Shown here piece by piece: positions 1 to 11,415 of a stretch of 64,000 nt of DNA. The DNA comes from Hedera helix (lineage: Eukaryota; Streptophyta; Magnoliopsida; Apiales; Araliaceae). How positions within the stretch are numbered: position 1 is the first letter of the stretch; each line of letters opens with the position of its first letter. The DNA lies in contig OX359269.1 in NCBI GenBank assembly GCA_947179155.2, positions 54,627,524 to 54,691,523 of the forward strand. Direction: 5' to 3'. The position numbers and the translations under genes were made by a program. The notes below the pieces were generated by a model. It worked only from the letters and a program-made list of their open reading frames with translations. It searched no databases and was not told where the DNA came from.

Positions 1-1847
1 TTAATGTTCTCTATCTCTAGCTTCTACAAACAAATAATTTGTGTTGTTATTTCGACCTAACATCGCACTCCAAGGCTTAAAAGTTAAAACCCTGTAATAA
101 AGTAGACGAATTATTTCGGTTCTCCACATTTAAAGATACATTTAATTTGCGAAATTTTAAAATTCAAAATGATTTAGTTTTGATACAAAGTAATATAACA
201 ATTGTAAATTAACTATAAATACTACTAATTTTAAATTTTAAGATTTGAAAAATTCAAAGAGTAATAAGATATTAATCATAGTTATAGGGAAGGTAAAGAA
301 AATTACTGTTGTCACTAAATTGTTTAATATAAGAGGGTTTTTTTATTTGTAATTAATCTGTCCATTTACTTTTATGTTAAAAATATTTCCAAAATAAAGT
401 TTCAAGCAACTGAAGTGAGGACGACAGTTATTTATTATGGGTTGGAATCAGATGGAGTAACTCCGCCACCTCAGAAACTAAAGATCACCAAAAAAATATT
501 CGAATATTAGGCACAGATAGTATATATTAATTGCAATGGCAAAGCAAAACCTTCTGCAAAGAACCGTCACAAAATGCACCGGGAATATTAATTTAGGCAT
601 GTGGTCTGGTTGAGTAGAATATGGAAGTCAACCGAGACCGAGAATTTCCTCATTATAAGTTTACAACATGCATGTTGCTCAAGCAACTTGGGTGAGGATG
701 TTAACTTCATTTCTTTTTCGACCTCTTACTTCGGCATTACTATTTGTACAGAAAAGCTAATCATGTCCGGGGCCCAAAATAAATACCGAGGCCACCGCCA
801 AGGGAAAAAGATCATAGGCCTTGCCTACAGTTCTATATTCGTTCCATTCTTTCTGCTTACCATTTACTTTCTTCAACTGGAGCTAAGAAGGTCATCGGAG
901 AAGCACTCGAGCTATTCAGTGTCATTTGGCTAGATAAAGAGGGGAGGTTCTTCTTCCTTTTCAACTATAATCCTAAATCAGCTCATAGCAAATAAAAAGC
1001 CTGCAGAAAATACAAATTTCAACCGAGGATCGATGAGCAAGCATTTCAAAGACCTTGATTATCATCTTCAAATGCAAATGTACATATTTATGCCAAGAAG
1101 AGATTAATTAGGGTACAAGATCACTAAATATTTTGTCTAATCCTTTATTTTTTAACAGCTATCTATAGGCCTCTGAAGAGTCTCACCATCCATTGCCATT
1201 CATTCAACTGTAGAAGGACATAGTTTTTGTACGGATACGTAGAAGACAAAACTAGATTGACACTGCCCCCAGATTAATGGCAAAAACATGAATTATACGA
1301 CCCTGCAAAACATAACCAGACATAAAGCTCTGTACCATAACAAAAATCTGAACTGGCCGGCCACTATCCACCAACATAAATCTATAATTTTCTCCATTAA
1401 TTTGAACATGACCGTTGCAGATACTCCACATATATAACATAGTCGGATCGTTGCATAACAAACAATCTAGCCCAACAGGCAATAGTGCATGCATGCCAAA
1501 ACCCCTACTTTCAACTTTGCCAAAATTTTAACTTGACTGATACTACTACATGTATTTGCACATGTTAAAATTCAGATTCCATGAGAAAGTTATAAACATA
1601 AATATTACAAATTCTGCCCATAATATTTTATTGAATCCAATTGAACAATAGTGCTAGCTGCTCACTTCATTTCACATTTGACATTATTCTAGATACATAC
1701 ATATGCACATACTAGACATTTAACATTTCAACACCTATTAATAAAACTAACTGACAGATTAGAGTATAATCCACTAAAAAATATAGAAAACATAATTTAC
1801 TAAGTAAGAGGGAGAGAAAGAGGAAAAATAGATAAAACAATACTTAC
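1..1847 (-). other. Intron of PXA/PX-domain gene, no further exon seen
   Basis: This stretch lies downstream (minus strand) of the splice donor that ends the first exon of the sorting-nexin-like gene. I looked for the expected continuation of the second membrane segment of the family and did not find it, so the next exon should lie beyond the left edge. Short open frames at 601-933 (+) and 1252-1494 (-) match nothing I recognise and have no support. The DNA is otherwise unremarkable and AT-rich. Confidence 0.5.
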
Positions 1848-1956
1848 AAGACATGAGATAAGACAGACCAACAACACATATGATCGGAAAAACAATCCGC
1901 TTCTTGGCTTCCTCAACGAGGTCCCGAACCGTCACCGGTTGCTTTTCGGTGCTCAT
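1848..1956 (-). CDS. PXA/PX-domain (sorting nexin-like) membrane protein, first exon only
   Basis: The ATG is at 1956 and the exon encodes 36 residues, beginning MSTEKQPVTVRDLVEEAKKR and followed by a hydrophobic stretch ending GLSYLMS. It stops at a good donor (T|GTAAGTA, GT at 1847-1846), which leaves a first codon base T. This start is characteristic of plant proteins with an N-terminal membrane anchor, a Phox-associated (PXA) domain, a PX domain and a sorting nexin C-terminal domain (Arabidopsis AT2G15900 type). In the family the next residues are L-T-S-S-S, consistent with the leftover T. Such proteins are thought to act in endomembrane phosphoinositide binding and trafficking. The PXA, PX and C-terminal exons are outside the window, so function is inferred from the N-terminus only. 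Confidence 0.62.
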
Positions 1957-2768
1957 CTCGGACCCTCAGATCAATGTTTCGCACTAGAAAATTCATACAG
2001 CAATTCAATTGCTCAATCTAGTCGCCGTTCCTCCTAAAGCTACCGAATCACATCCATTTTAAGCAATCCGCTTTATTCCATAAATCTATGACAGGTATAC
2101 GAGATACTATATCAATGAATGCAACAACATAAATTGTTGAACGGAATAGAATATTGAGTAAGTTATGAAATACGGATTATAATCTGTTCGAGGAGGTTTA
2201 GAAGTCGATCACTCTGAATGCAGATACCGTTAGGTCTTCTAAGTGTGTAATCCGGCTCTCTCTCTATAAATTCCTCGCTCTAAGTTTTGGGTGAGAAAAA
2301 ATCAACTGCCGGATAGTTTTTCACTTTACGGGAATACTACGATGAATTGGAAGACAAAGTTGCCTCGCTCTCTGAATTTTCAGGGGAAGAACGTATTTTA
2401 CCCATTTCCCATAAAAATTGTATAAGCCCACTTTCGTATCCTTCATGATTTGGACCGTTACATGGCTTAGAAGGTAAGGACCAGTAATTTCTTTCTTTTC
2501 TTTTTTTTTCGGTGAAACAAACTTGTTCATCTTTTACGCTCTGTTTTTTGAGTTTTAAAATAGATAAAAAAAAAATAAACAAAAATAATAATTTTTTTTT
2601 ATCTAATTCTTGTATTTTTAAATTTTTTAATAAATGAAAAAGAAAATAAATGAATAAAAAATTTAGTCATTTTTTTTTGTCAAAGTTTTTCATTCAAAAT
2701 TGGTCCAGATTTGAACGGAAAAAAAAGAAGAAGAGATAAAAAATATTTTTATAATTTTCATATTATCC
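1957..2768. other. 5' region of PXA gene and intergenic DNA
   Basis: Contains the presumed 5' untranslated region and promoter of the minus-strand gene (about 1957-2330), then a poly-T/A rich spacer up to the MITE. No coding frame beyond short chance ORFs and no clear TATA box could be assigned. Confidence 0.4.
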
Positions 2769-2771
2769 TTA

Positions 2772-3116
2772 GGCTATGTTTGTTTACAAAATATATACTT
2801 ATGAAAAGACTATTTGTATTAATTTAAAGTTATTTCCGACTTTTTTATCCCATGATGAGGGATTATTAATCCCTTCGTTTTGAAATATTAGTCTCATAAA
2901 GTCATTTAATAGCTTAAAATGAGAGGGACTATTAATCCCAAATTCATTATGGGATTATATAATCCCTCATAAATAGCCTTAAGAATGATAAAAAATAGTT
3001 CAAGGACTATTTAAAGGACTATTAATCCCTTATCATGGGATAAAAAAGTCGTAAATAACTTTAAATTAATACAAATAGTCCAATCCCAAGTATGCATTTT
3101 GCAAACAAACATAGCC
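2772..3116. mobile_element. Tourist-like (PIF/Harbinger) MITE, 345 bp
   Basis: The ends are inverted copies: GGCTATGTTTGTTTACAAA on the left and TTTGCAAACAAACATAGCC on the right. The arms stay complementary inward (TTAATTTAAAGTTATTT against AAATAACTTTAAATTAA). It is flanked by TTA at 2769-2771 and TTA at 3117-3119, the target duplication used by PIF/Harbinger elements. There is no coding capacity, so it is a non-autonomous miniature element. Internal ATTAATCCC motifs recur in both arms. Confidence 0.8.
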
Positions 3117-3249
3117 TTAGTTTATAATATAATAATTTTTGAATTACAACTTATGTTTTTAATTTATATTTTTTTTCTACAGTATCTTATTATTTCTGTG
3201 TTTCACAAGAAATTCAGGCTTCTTCACGTAGCCACAACTACCATTGGCT

Positions 3250-3597
3250 CTAAACATTCCATGCATTAATCAGAGAGATTTTCAAACTAAATTCTTTCAA
3301 AAATAAAGAGTTGATGACACAGGGTAAAGATTTTTCAACCAAAAATACGGAATTTATGATTATTATTTGTACATTATGAGAAATTGCATAATTTACGATA
3401 TTTTTCATTGATTCTGGTGTGATAATGTATGGATCGCTTGGGTTCCACAAACTTAAATTGATGGTTGAAGTTGAATGGGGAGGTGTAGCCCAAACGCGAT
3501 TCCATCTGCTTGACAATATGCAGGTGGGAACCACGCATTTGATTTCAACGTAGGAGAGGATTTTATGAAAGAGATCATTAGGTAAGCGATCGATCAT
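3250..3597 (-). pseudogene. F-box (FBD/LRR type) gene fragment
   Basis: An open frame of 115 residues starts with an F-box: IDRLPNDLFHKILSYVEIK, then V-P-T-C-I-L-S-S-R-W-N-R-V-W, the usual pattern of plant F-box/FBD/LRR proteins. Family members are about 350-450 residues with leucine-rich repeats and an FBD domain after the F-box. Here the frame closes after about 75 further residues and no repeats follow, so it is a 5' fragment, probably a relic. F-box proteins recruit substrates to SCF ubiquitin ligases through SKP1. A long A/T run sits directly upstream of the ATG, and the Tourist-like MITE lies 134 bp downstream. A short expressed F-box-only protein cannot be excluded. Confidence 0.6.
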
Positions 3598-3980
3598 TTA
3601 GCAGAAAAAAAAAAAAAGGCAAGTGGTTGGTTCAATCTTCCTTTTTTTTAATTCTAATAAATCTCAATTTAACCCTAATCTTATGAAAAATATTTAAAAA
3701 AAGAATATTATATAATTCAAAATAATCAGCAAAAGAGTTAAAGATAAATTTATAAAAGTAGTATTTTTCTCTTTTTTTTTTCAACCAATTAGAACTCAAA
3801 AAGAGGAGAAAAGAAAATTTTAAAATTTTCTATTAAAAACTTAGACATAACACAAAAGTAAATTTTAAGTTTTCTATTCTAATTTAAATTTTCTATTTTT
3901 TTCTTTTTTTTGTTTAAAACTCAGAAACATAGTGTTAAGAAATTAGTATTTTAGAGAGGCGTTAATCTTTTTATCACACA
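3598..3980. other. Intergenic, AT-rich
   Basis: Poly-A and poly-T tracts with no coding frame or recognisable RNA gene. I see nothing more in it. Confidence 0.4.
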
Positions 3981-4379
3981 TCTATTACTATATATAACAA
4001 GATAATAAGATATTTTATTTAAATTATTGAATTATTTTTATTTGAGTTATTTTAATTAGTCACCGAATTAGTCTCGAGTTAATATTGAATTAGTTTTGAG
4101 TTTATCATCTCTAATGATACAATGTATGTCGTTTTTATAATTATACCAATTTTTTTGTATTATTTTGTTTTATTATTTTAAAGATGTATATGCATGTATT
4201 GAAAAACATATACCAATTCTTCAATTTTATGTTCAATATATTACTACCATTTATATTATACTATTTATATTCAAATTGTAATATTAAATATCACACACCA
4301 TAATTTTAGATTGTATTATCACAATTTTAAATTATATTATAAATACTAACCCGTATTTTGTATGGGATTATCAGTCTAG
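3981..4379 (+). mobile_element. Small non-autonomous Helitron
   Basis: The 5' end reads TCTATTACTATATATAAC directly after host A. The 3' end is CTAG directly before host T, preceded by a GC-containing hairpin (CCCGTATTTTGTATGGG) about 10 nt upstream. A TC start, a CTRR end, a subterminal hairpin and an A|T insertion point are the diagnostic Helitron features. There are no inverted repeats and no target duplication, as expected. The 399-bp length allows no coding capacity. The hairpin is weak, hence moderate confidence. Confidence 0.5.
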
Positions 4380-5514
4380 TAATTTTACTATAGGGAGTTA
4401 CTTTTTCCTTTCCAAAATATTACTTTAATTTAATTATTTTAATATTAATTTGAGATATTTAAATTTTTTGAATTGATATGTTTCATTTAACTTTTAAAAT
4501 TTATAAATATTGTAACTAATAATATTTTGAATAATTTATAATTTTTAAAATTTTATTATGTAAAAGTAATGAATTCATATTAATTTTAAATTTGATATTT
4601 TAAATTAATATAAAAAAATAATCTTATATTTTAAAAGGAATAGTGTATATGCTTAATTATTTTTTTATTTTTATTTTAAAAAATCTACACTATTACAAAA
4701 ATATAATAAATTTAGAGTTACATTTTGCTCTAATAACTTAAGAAAATAGTCCGGAGAAGAACTGAGAAAAATATAAGAAAAACATATATTTTAATCTTAA
4801 TCAATGTCCACAATTGGGGGGATATTTGCATATATTTGGTGATTGGATAACCCTCAAAAGATACACCACCGATTCCAAAACATTAAAAAAATGACCTAAA
4901 CTAGAATAAAAAAACAATCATACTTATTTTAACGTTAGTATGATAACCCTATGCTCTTTTTTAATCCATGTTTAAGGTTATATAAAGAAATTAAAAAATA
5001 TAATTAATATTTTATCTGATTAATTAAATTGAATATAAATTTTTAATATTATCTCTTTAAAATTTATTAAAAACATGAAAAAAAAAATAATTAACCTTTG
5101 ATCGTAAAAAATAATATAAAAAATTAAATATTTAATACTTTCATAAAATTTATAAACGATAAATAAATAAAAATAAAAATCTTTCTCTAAAAAGATAAAT
5201 AAAAAGAGATGGAGGAACTTAGGGAGTATATAATACAATATTCTCAAAATCATAATTATATTATCATAGTAGTTCTCAAAAAAAAAAAGATTATATTATA
5301 ATAACATTACTATTAAATTGAATACTCAATAAATTTAAGGAAAAAAATATAGAATTAAAAATATACCTTTTTCTTATATAAAAAAAAAGGTTTGAACTAC
5401 GCAATGGGGTTAGCTCTCCCTTCGAAAGAATACAAGTCCATATATATATAATGATATAATGGAATAGCGAGTTTACACATTCTTGGGAGGAAAAGTCTGC
5501 GGTATACAAAGAAA
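4380..5514. other. Intergenic, very AT-rich
   Basis: Only simple A/T-rich DNA with short chance ORFs in low-complexity sequence. No gene or element could be supported. Confidence 0.4.
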
Positions 5515-5605
5515 ATTAATATTTTTATAAGTTAATTTAATATTTTTATAAGATCAAATAGAATTCACTTGTAAAAATATTAAATTAACTTGTAAAAATA
5601 TTAAT
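5515..5605. repeat. Near-perfect 38-bp stem hairpin
   Basis: The left arm (5515-5552) and right arm (5568-5605) are reverse complements with only two differences. In a plus-strand RNA both differences become G:U pairs. The loop is about 15 nt. Each arm is itself two tandem copies of an ~18-nt unit ATTAATATTTTTATAAG-like. It could be a tiny foldback element or a small-RNA hairpin. Confidence 0.7.
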
Positions 5606-5921
5606 TCCCTATATAAATCTAATGAGTCGTTTTTTTTTTGTTTCAGTAAAAACCCTCAAAACGTTAAAAATAATTATTCTATTTGTTTGGGTCCTGTTTT
5701 GTTAGTACCTTTTGAGACCTAAATTTGTTTGATTTTAGATTCTTGCAGTCTATGATAACTTGACAAACATTTATCATTTTTATGATGGTGTCTATGATTG
5801 ATATGATATATATGTGTGCATTTGTGAATTCTTATTTGTCAAAGACCTATATGGATTATGATTCCTCATAGTCCTTTGATTTTATTGATCAACATTCTGC
5901 TTCCATACTACTCTATGATTC

Positions 5922-6218
5922 TCATGATTCGTAGAGTTTGTCTGGAGAAATAAGAGTAGATTGGGGTTTACTGGTAGACATAGAGGCACGATGCAGAATA
6001 TTTTTGGTGTATTGTGTCTGAGAAAGGAGAATACCAGCTGGAGTTCGTTCAACTTCAACTCCCAAAAAATAGTGTAGGGATCCTAAGTCCTTAAGGGAGA
6101 ATTCAGCACCAAGATCAACAATCAAATTAGAAAGAGATTGTCCTGAATTACCTGTAATTAAAATATCGTCAACATATACAAGAACAAATAGGTAAGTAAT
6201 AGTAAAACTGTTTAATTA
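5922..6218 (-). pseudogene. Ty1/Copia reverse transcriptase fragment
   Basis: The minus-strand frame contains the catalytic box YVDDILITGN (just upstream of 6125), then the downstream region D-L-G-S-L-H-Y-F-L-G-V-E-V and LSQTQYTKNIL, all typical of plant Copia reverse transcriptase. Only about 95 codons remain, with a stop upstream and another at the end. No LTRs, integrase or RNase H are visible nearby, so this is an isolated relic. An in-frame TAA precedes the fragment on its 5' side. Confidence 0.85.
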
Positions 6219-6412
6219 GTAATATGTTGATTTTCTACTAAATTGTCTACATAGCAAATTATTATTGGATTACATAAAACAATAATTTATGACCATTCGT
6301 ATATAATTTATTCGTGATAAAATATTGGGCTACTCGCTTAAAACTAAACCAGATTCAACTAGTTTACATGAAATTTTGGTTAGCAATTTTTTAAAATAGT
6401 TAAAATAAAACA

Positions 6413-6415
<3 letters not shown>

Positions 6416-6466
<51 letters not shown>
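6416..6466. repeat. (TA)n microsatellite
   Basis: About 25 uninterrupted TA units. Confidence 0.95.
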
Positions 6467-6469
<3 letters not shown>

Positions 6470-6967
6470 GGACTAAATATGTAGGTTTGTCCATAACAGA
6501 TTCCTAATTGACTTGTATGTCTTTTTATTTTTATTTATTCTTTTCTATTGTTTCGTTTGCTAATAATCCTTTTAGTGTGTCGGGAGTAAACATATTCAAA
6601 CCCCGAGAATACATATAGAATTTAGAAACATACCAAAAATAATATGAGATCTGCTGCTTGAAGGACATTTTCGTATCGCTTGAGATCCACATCGCTACAT
6701 AAAGATATATTGTCTGATGACTTAGTTTTTAATATTGATTTACAAATATTATCAATTCTCAAAAGAGAGTAAATTATACGAGAATAACCTATAAAATTAA
6801 TATTTTATACTATTAAATAACAACATTACATGTAAGTAAATTTAAGAGAAAATTAAAGACTTTAAATTATACTAACATATTGCGATATTATTATTTATCA
6901 TGATAAAAATATTTAATTAAGTATTTTGAATTATGAAATTTGACAAATAGATGTAAAAAGGGGATTC

Positions 6968-6971
<4 letters not shown>

Positions 6972-7031
<60 letters not shown>
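6972..7031. repeat. (TA)n microsatellite
   Basis: About 30 uninterrupted TA units. Confidence 0.95.
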
Positions 7032-7035
<4 letters not shown>

Positions 7036-7842
7036 CAATCATAAGAATTTGTCTTTAAAAGTAGAGCAAATCAAGTTTATAAACTACATTGCATGTTACT
7101 AATAAATGGTCTAAAACATTAATTTTACGGATCATATTTCTATAACTTATTATTTTCTAAAAAATATAGATTCTAAAATTTTAAAAGCAATTATTAACTT
7201 GATTTGATAAAATGTAATCAGTTTTTGTACTAGTGAATTTAAAATGATGGGAAAATGTATGTAATTTTAACATTTAATAATTAAGGATATGCTTGTGTAC
7301 AATTAAGTAGCATCATATTGAACAATTTTAATTAATTAATTTTTTATAATTGTTTAACAGCTTTAAACACTTTTTGGAATGGCAGCCTCATGGGCTATTT
7401 TTATATTTAGATTAACCTAATTTATTTTAAAGTGTACAAATTTTTTATTTTTAAATTTTGAATAAATTCAAATAATTTAAATTTTTAAATATTTACAAAT
7501 TATTTTTCAAAAATGGATGACTAATAATATTAATTATAAAGAATACATTTGACGCGAAAATGTTGGACACGCTCCAAGATTCTTATTCCTTGTTTTGTCC
7601 GAGATTTATTTTCCATATAAAATCGTCCTAAAATCCCATCCACTTAGAAAAACAAGACAAACGACGTCGATTCATGCCTCACACAGAATCCGTATACCAC
7701 GTCGTTTTGGAAATTTCCATTACAATCTCTCAGTCCACTTTTTTCCGCCATGCGATGAAGGATACTTTTACAGTCGGTCTGGTGTATGTATCCTAGGAAA
7801 AACCAATAAATCTCCTTCGAAACTTGAAACTCGCCGGCGACT

Positions 7843-10800
7843 ATGACTTACAAACATGAAATCTCTGAGTTGACGTCACCATATAGGGCAGATTTTCTGC
7901 TACCCAATTCACCACCTTCTCCTCCGGTCGTTCCGTCACCGAAGGAGGAGGGGAATGGAACAATTATGCCGACTTCGTCGCCCCCGGGGAAGTCTTATAA
8001 TAAGAGTACTACATTGGTTGCGCTCGGTGCCGGAATTGGGATTGGTGGGGCAATTGTACTGGCTGTGGGTATTTTCGTTATTTGGTATAATAGGAGGAGG
8101 AAGAGGCGTCTTGGCTTAACGGGCTCGTGTGAAGCTCCCCCAGAAGGTCCCAAAGGTGATTCTTTATAAAAATTGTCAATTTTTAATTAATTTTTTAATT
8201 ATGAAAGCAGTTGGTTCTTCAATTATTGACTCTCTTTTTTTGGTTGGGGATAAAAAACGAAGTAAGTACAATGTGCTCTGTATTTGATGTTAAGTAATTG
8301 AAGTTTATGTTTATTACTTAGACGTTTGTATGCTTCTGAATAAATTTTCCAGGGTTCTCATTAGTGGCCACTGTAAATAGTTTATGTTATGTATTGGTGA
8401 TTTGATGAACTGTGGTGCACACCAAATTCATATGTTATACCAATTAGATTGATTTTTCACACACACACACACTATAGTTTTGAAGATTATTTAAAAAAAA
8501 AAATAATATTAAAAAAAAGTGACATTCTGCGATCCACTTGTTTTTCTTTTATTTACGAAAATATCATCAAAGAATCTTTAAAACGATGTCGTTTTAATAA
8601 AATTATGCTACTCACGAAGGTATGCTATATATATATATATATATATCAGATTTTATAATTTTAGTTGAAGTAAAAACACAATAAATTTTACTTTTGGTTG
8701 AAATACAACTTAATCAAGTTTATCTTTGGGCAAATGGTTGAAGAGTGAGGGTTGATTTGGTATATTCATGTCAATAAATTCAAATCAGGAGCAAATGGAA
8801 TCAGTTTAATCATTTTTATTTTCTGGTTGGTGGGATGACTAACCAGATTGAGAATTAATTGAAACAGACACAAATTTTAGCAATCGCATAAACCTTCCTT
8901 TCACCATGGTTGGTCAGCTAACCTGCCGACTTCACTCTTCATGCTCCAATGGACTCTCATCCGATAAGCAACTTGAAATGTTGTTTACATTCTAATGTGA
9001 ACATCCTGATTGATGAAGATGTAAATATAACTTTAATTGTTTGGGAAAACCAAAAGTTGTGCTAAAAGAGCCGAAGTTAGGATAGCTTGAAGGTATATGT
9101 AACTCTTAAAGTTTGATTGTGCATGCAATATATGCAATGGAGGACCCTTGAAGTATTTATAGCCCAAATGGTTAATTACATACATTACATACATCCGGTT
9201 AATGTATTTGATTTGTCACATGTATTACAACACTATTACTAATTTAGAGTTCTCAGGAGAGGGAAACTAGGTCACATTTAATCATTAAGGATTTGGGGAA
9301 TTTAAACCAGTATAAAGGATCACGTTTTAAACTCCCTAGGGGAAAGGAAATTATTGCAACATGTACTCTTATACTGCTAACCGACAAGACTGCGGATGGA
9401 TGATGTGCGGATTTTATTTTATTTGGTGAATACTAGAACTTGCCTAGTCGGATCTCAGACGTAGCCAATGAATAAAAACTGTGGACTATTTGGAATGGAA
9501 AAAATGAAGTGACTGGCGGAACCAGTTGCGACTCTGCGAGGTGTTTACATGGCAGAATGAAATTAATTGGAGTGTCAACCTTTTTGGGAATCTATAGTCA
9601 TTGCACTTTTTGGTAATGTTCCAAAAAAGAAAAGAAAAGTAACTTCATCACAAACTCTCCTGTCAAAACTCAATTCGCTTTTAGTCTTCACCTATATTTT
9701 TCATGAAGGATATATTCTCTGATCACCATATTATTGCTTCATTGCCATCACCATAAAAGTGATTGCATTTAAGATATCTGGATGATCATCATAATGAAGT
9801 CACTTCATGTCTAGTTGTTTGTTCTTCAATTATATGATATCGCTTCTTACCTTAATTGTGAACTTACGTATGCTAATGCAATTTATGCTCTTTTCTCTTT
9901 CACCAGAGGACCTCTTTGGTGGTCCACATCAGCATTTGCAGCAGACTGCTTCTCAAGCATACAATATGATTGGACTACCTCCAAAACCTATTCACCCGCC
10001 AGGCATAACGTCCTATAAGAAACAATCTTCAGCAGGTATTCCTCCTGCACGACTACATTCTGTGAGCAGCAGCTTGGGCTCTGAGAAGCCATTTTTGCAG
10101 CCTTTATCAAGTCTTAGTTTGGATTTCTCAAAAAGCACATTTACATATGAGGAACTAGCGTCAGCGACCAATTGTTTCTCCAGCACAAATCTCCTCGGTG
10201 AAGGTGGTTTTGGGTATGTCCACAGAGGAATTCTTTCAAATGGGAAAGAGGTTGCCGTTAAGCAGCTAAAAGTGGGTAGTGGACAGGGAGAGCGTGAATT
10301 TCAGGCTGAAGTTGATACTATTACTTGTGTTCATCACAAGAATCTTGTCTCACTAGTTGGCTACTGCAGCTCTGGTGCTCAGAGAGTGTTGGTTTACGAG
10401 TTTGTTCCAAACAAAACCTTGGATTTCCATTTGCATGGTGAGCCCTCAGATTAAAATTTAAAAGCACTACTTTAGCGAAGTTAAGTTTATTTCTAGTTTT
10501 GATTTCCTATTGTCACACTATTTTGGCACCAATTTTACTTGCTGAAATACAGTTTTACATGTTTTGATTGCCAAATTTCCATCTATGGCATAAGTGTGAT
10601 CTTATTGTTGAAAAATAAATTGCAGGAAAGAAAGGGCATCCTCCTCCTCTAAACTGGGCAACTAGAATGAAAGTTGCACTAGGATCTGCTAAAGGATTGG
10701 CCTATTTGCACGAGGATTGTGAGTTTTCTATGCAAATGATCCTTGTTTGTGACCCAAGACAACCATTTTGAAGCTTAACTATATCTATCTGCAGGTCAGC

Positions 10801-11345
10801 CCAAGATTATCCATCGTGATATCAAGTCTGCCAATATTCTTCTTGATAACAGTTTTGAGGCAAAGGTGTACTTCTATGGACATACTCTGGGTTAAGGAAT
10901 TAATATTTCTCAGACAATTTGCTTTCAAGTAATATTCATATGGTAGTTGGTAGAAATTGAATCCCACAGACAGACAAGGAGCATACCAAAGATTTATAGA
11001 AGAGAGAATCTCAGTCTTTGAGATTTGAGAGAGAGGACAACAAGAGACCTTATGGATTAAAAATGGAATAGTTATACTTGATGTTTGTGTTCTCAAGATT
11101 TATGGTCTTATGCTTATTGACATTGTGTTCGCAAATCTTGTCTCAGGTTGCAGATTTTGGACTAGCGCGTTTCAGTCCTGATACTGATACTCACATCTCC
11201 ACCCGAGTAATTGGAACATTTGGGTAAAACCTTTTTCTTGTTCACTGAAATTCTTTATTGCTACAATGCTCATGCCACATAGCATTGGAAGTTGATGTCC
11301 TATAGTCTCTGTTTATTTGTGTGTTTCTCGTAAGTTGCAAGCAGG

Positions 11346-11415
<70 letters not shown>

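Larger units (their letters stand above)
6219..7842. other. Intergenic and upstream region of the PERK gene
   Basis: AT-rich DNA with two TA microsatellites (listed separately). The last ~280 bases (from about 7560) are less AT-rich and probably include the promoter and 5' leader of the kinase gene. Two ACGTCG-type motifs occur near 7665 and 7700. Confidence 0.4.

Noticed and set aside
601..933. 110-codon plus-strand open frame
   Set aside because: No recognisable domain and low-complexity composition, and it lies in the presumed intron of the PXA gene on the opposite strand.
1252..1494. 80-codon minus-strand open frame starting at ATG
   Set aside because: On the strand of the PXA gene but does not match the expected PXA continuation, and no splice sites join it to the first exon.
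7595..7846. 83-codon ORF overlapping the PERK start by four bases, considered as an upstream exon or uORF product
   Set aside because: Different frame, not proline-rich, no signal peptide. More likely leader sequence, although a regulatory uORF cannot be excluded.
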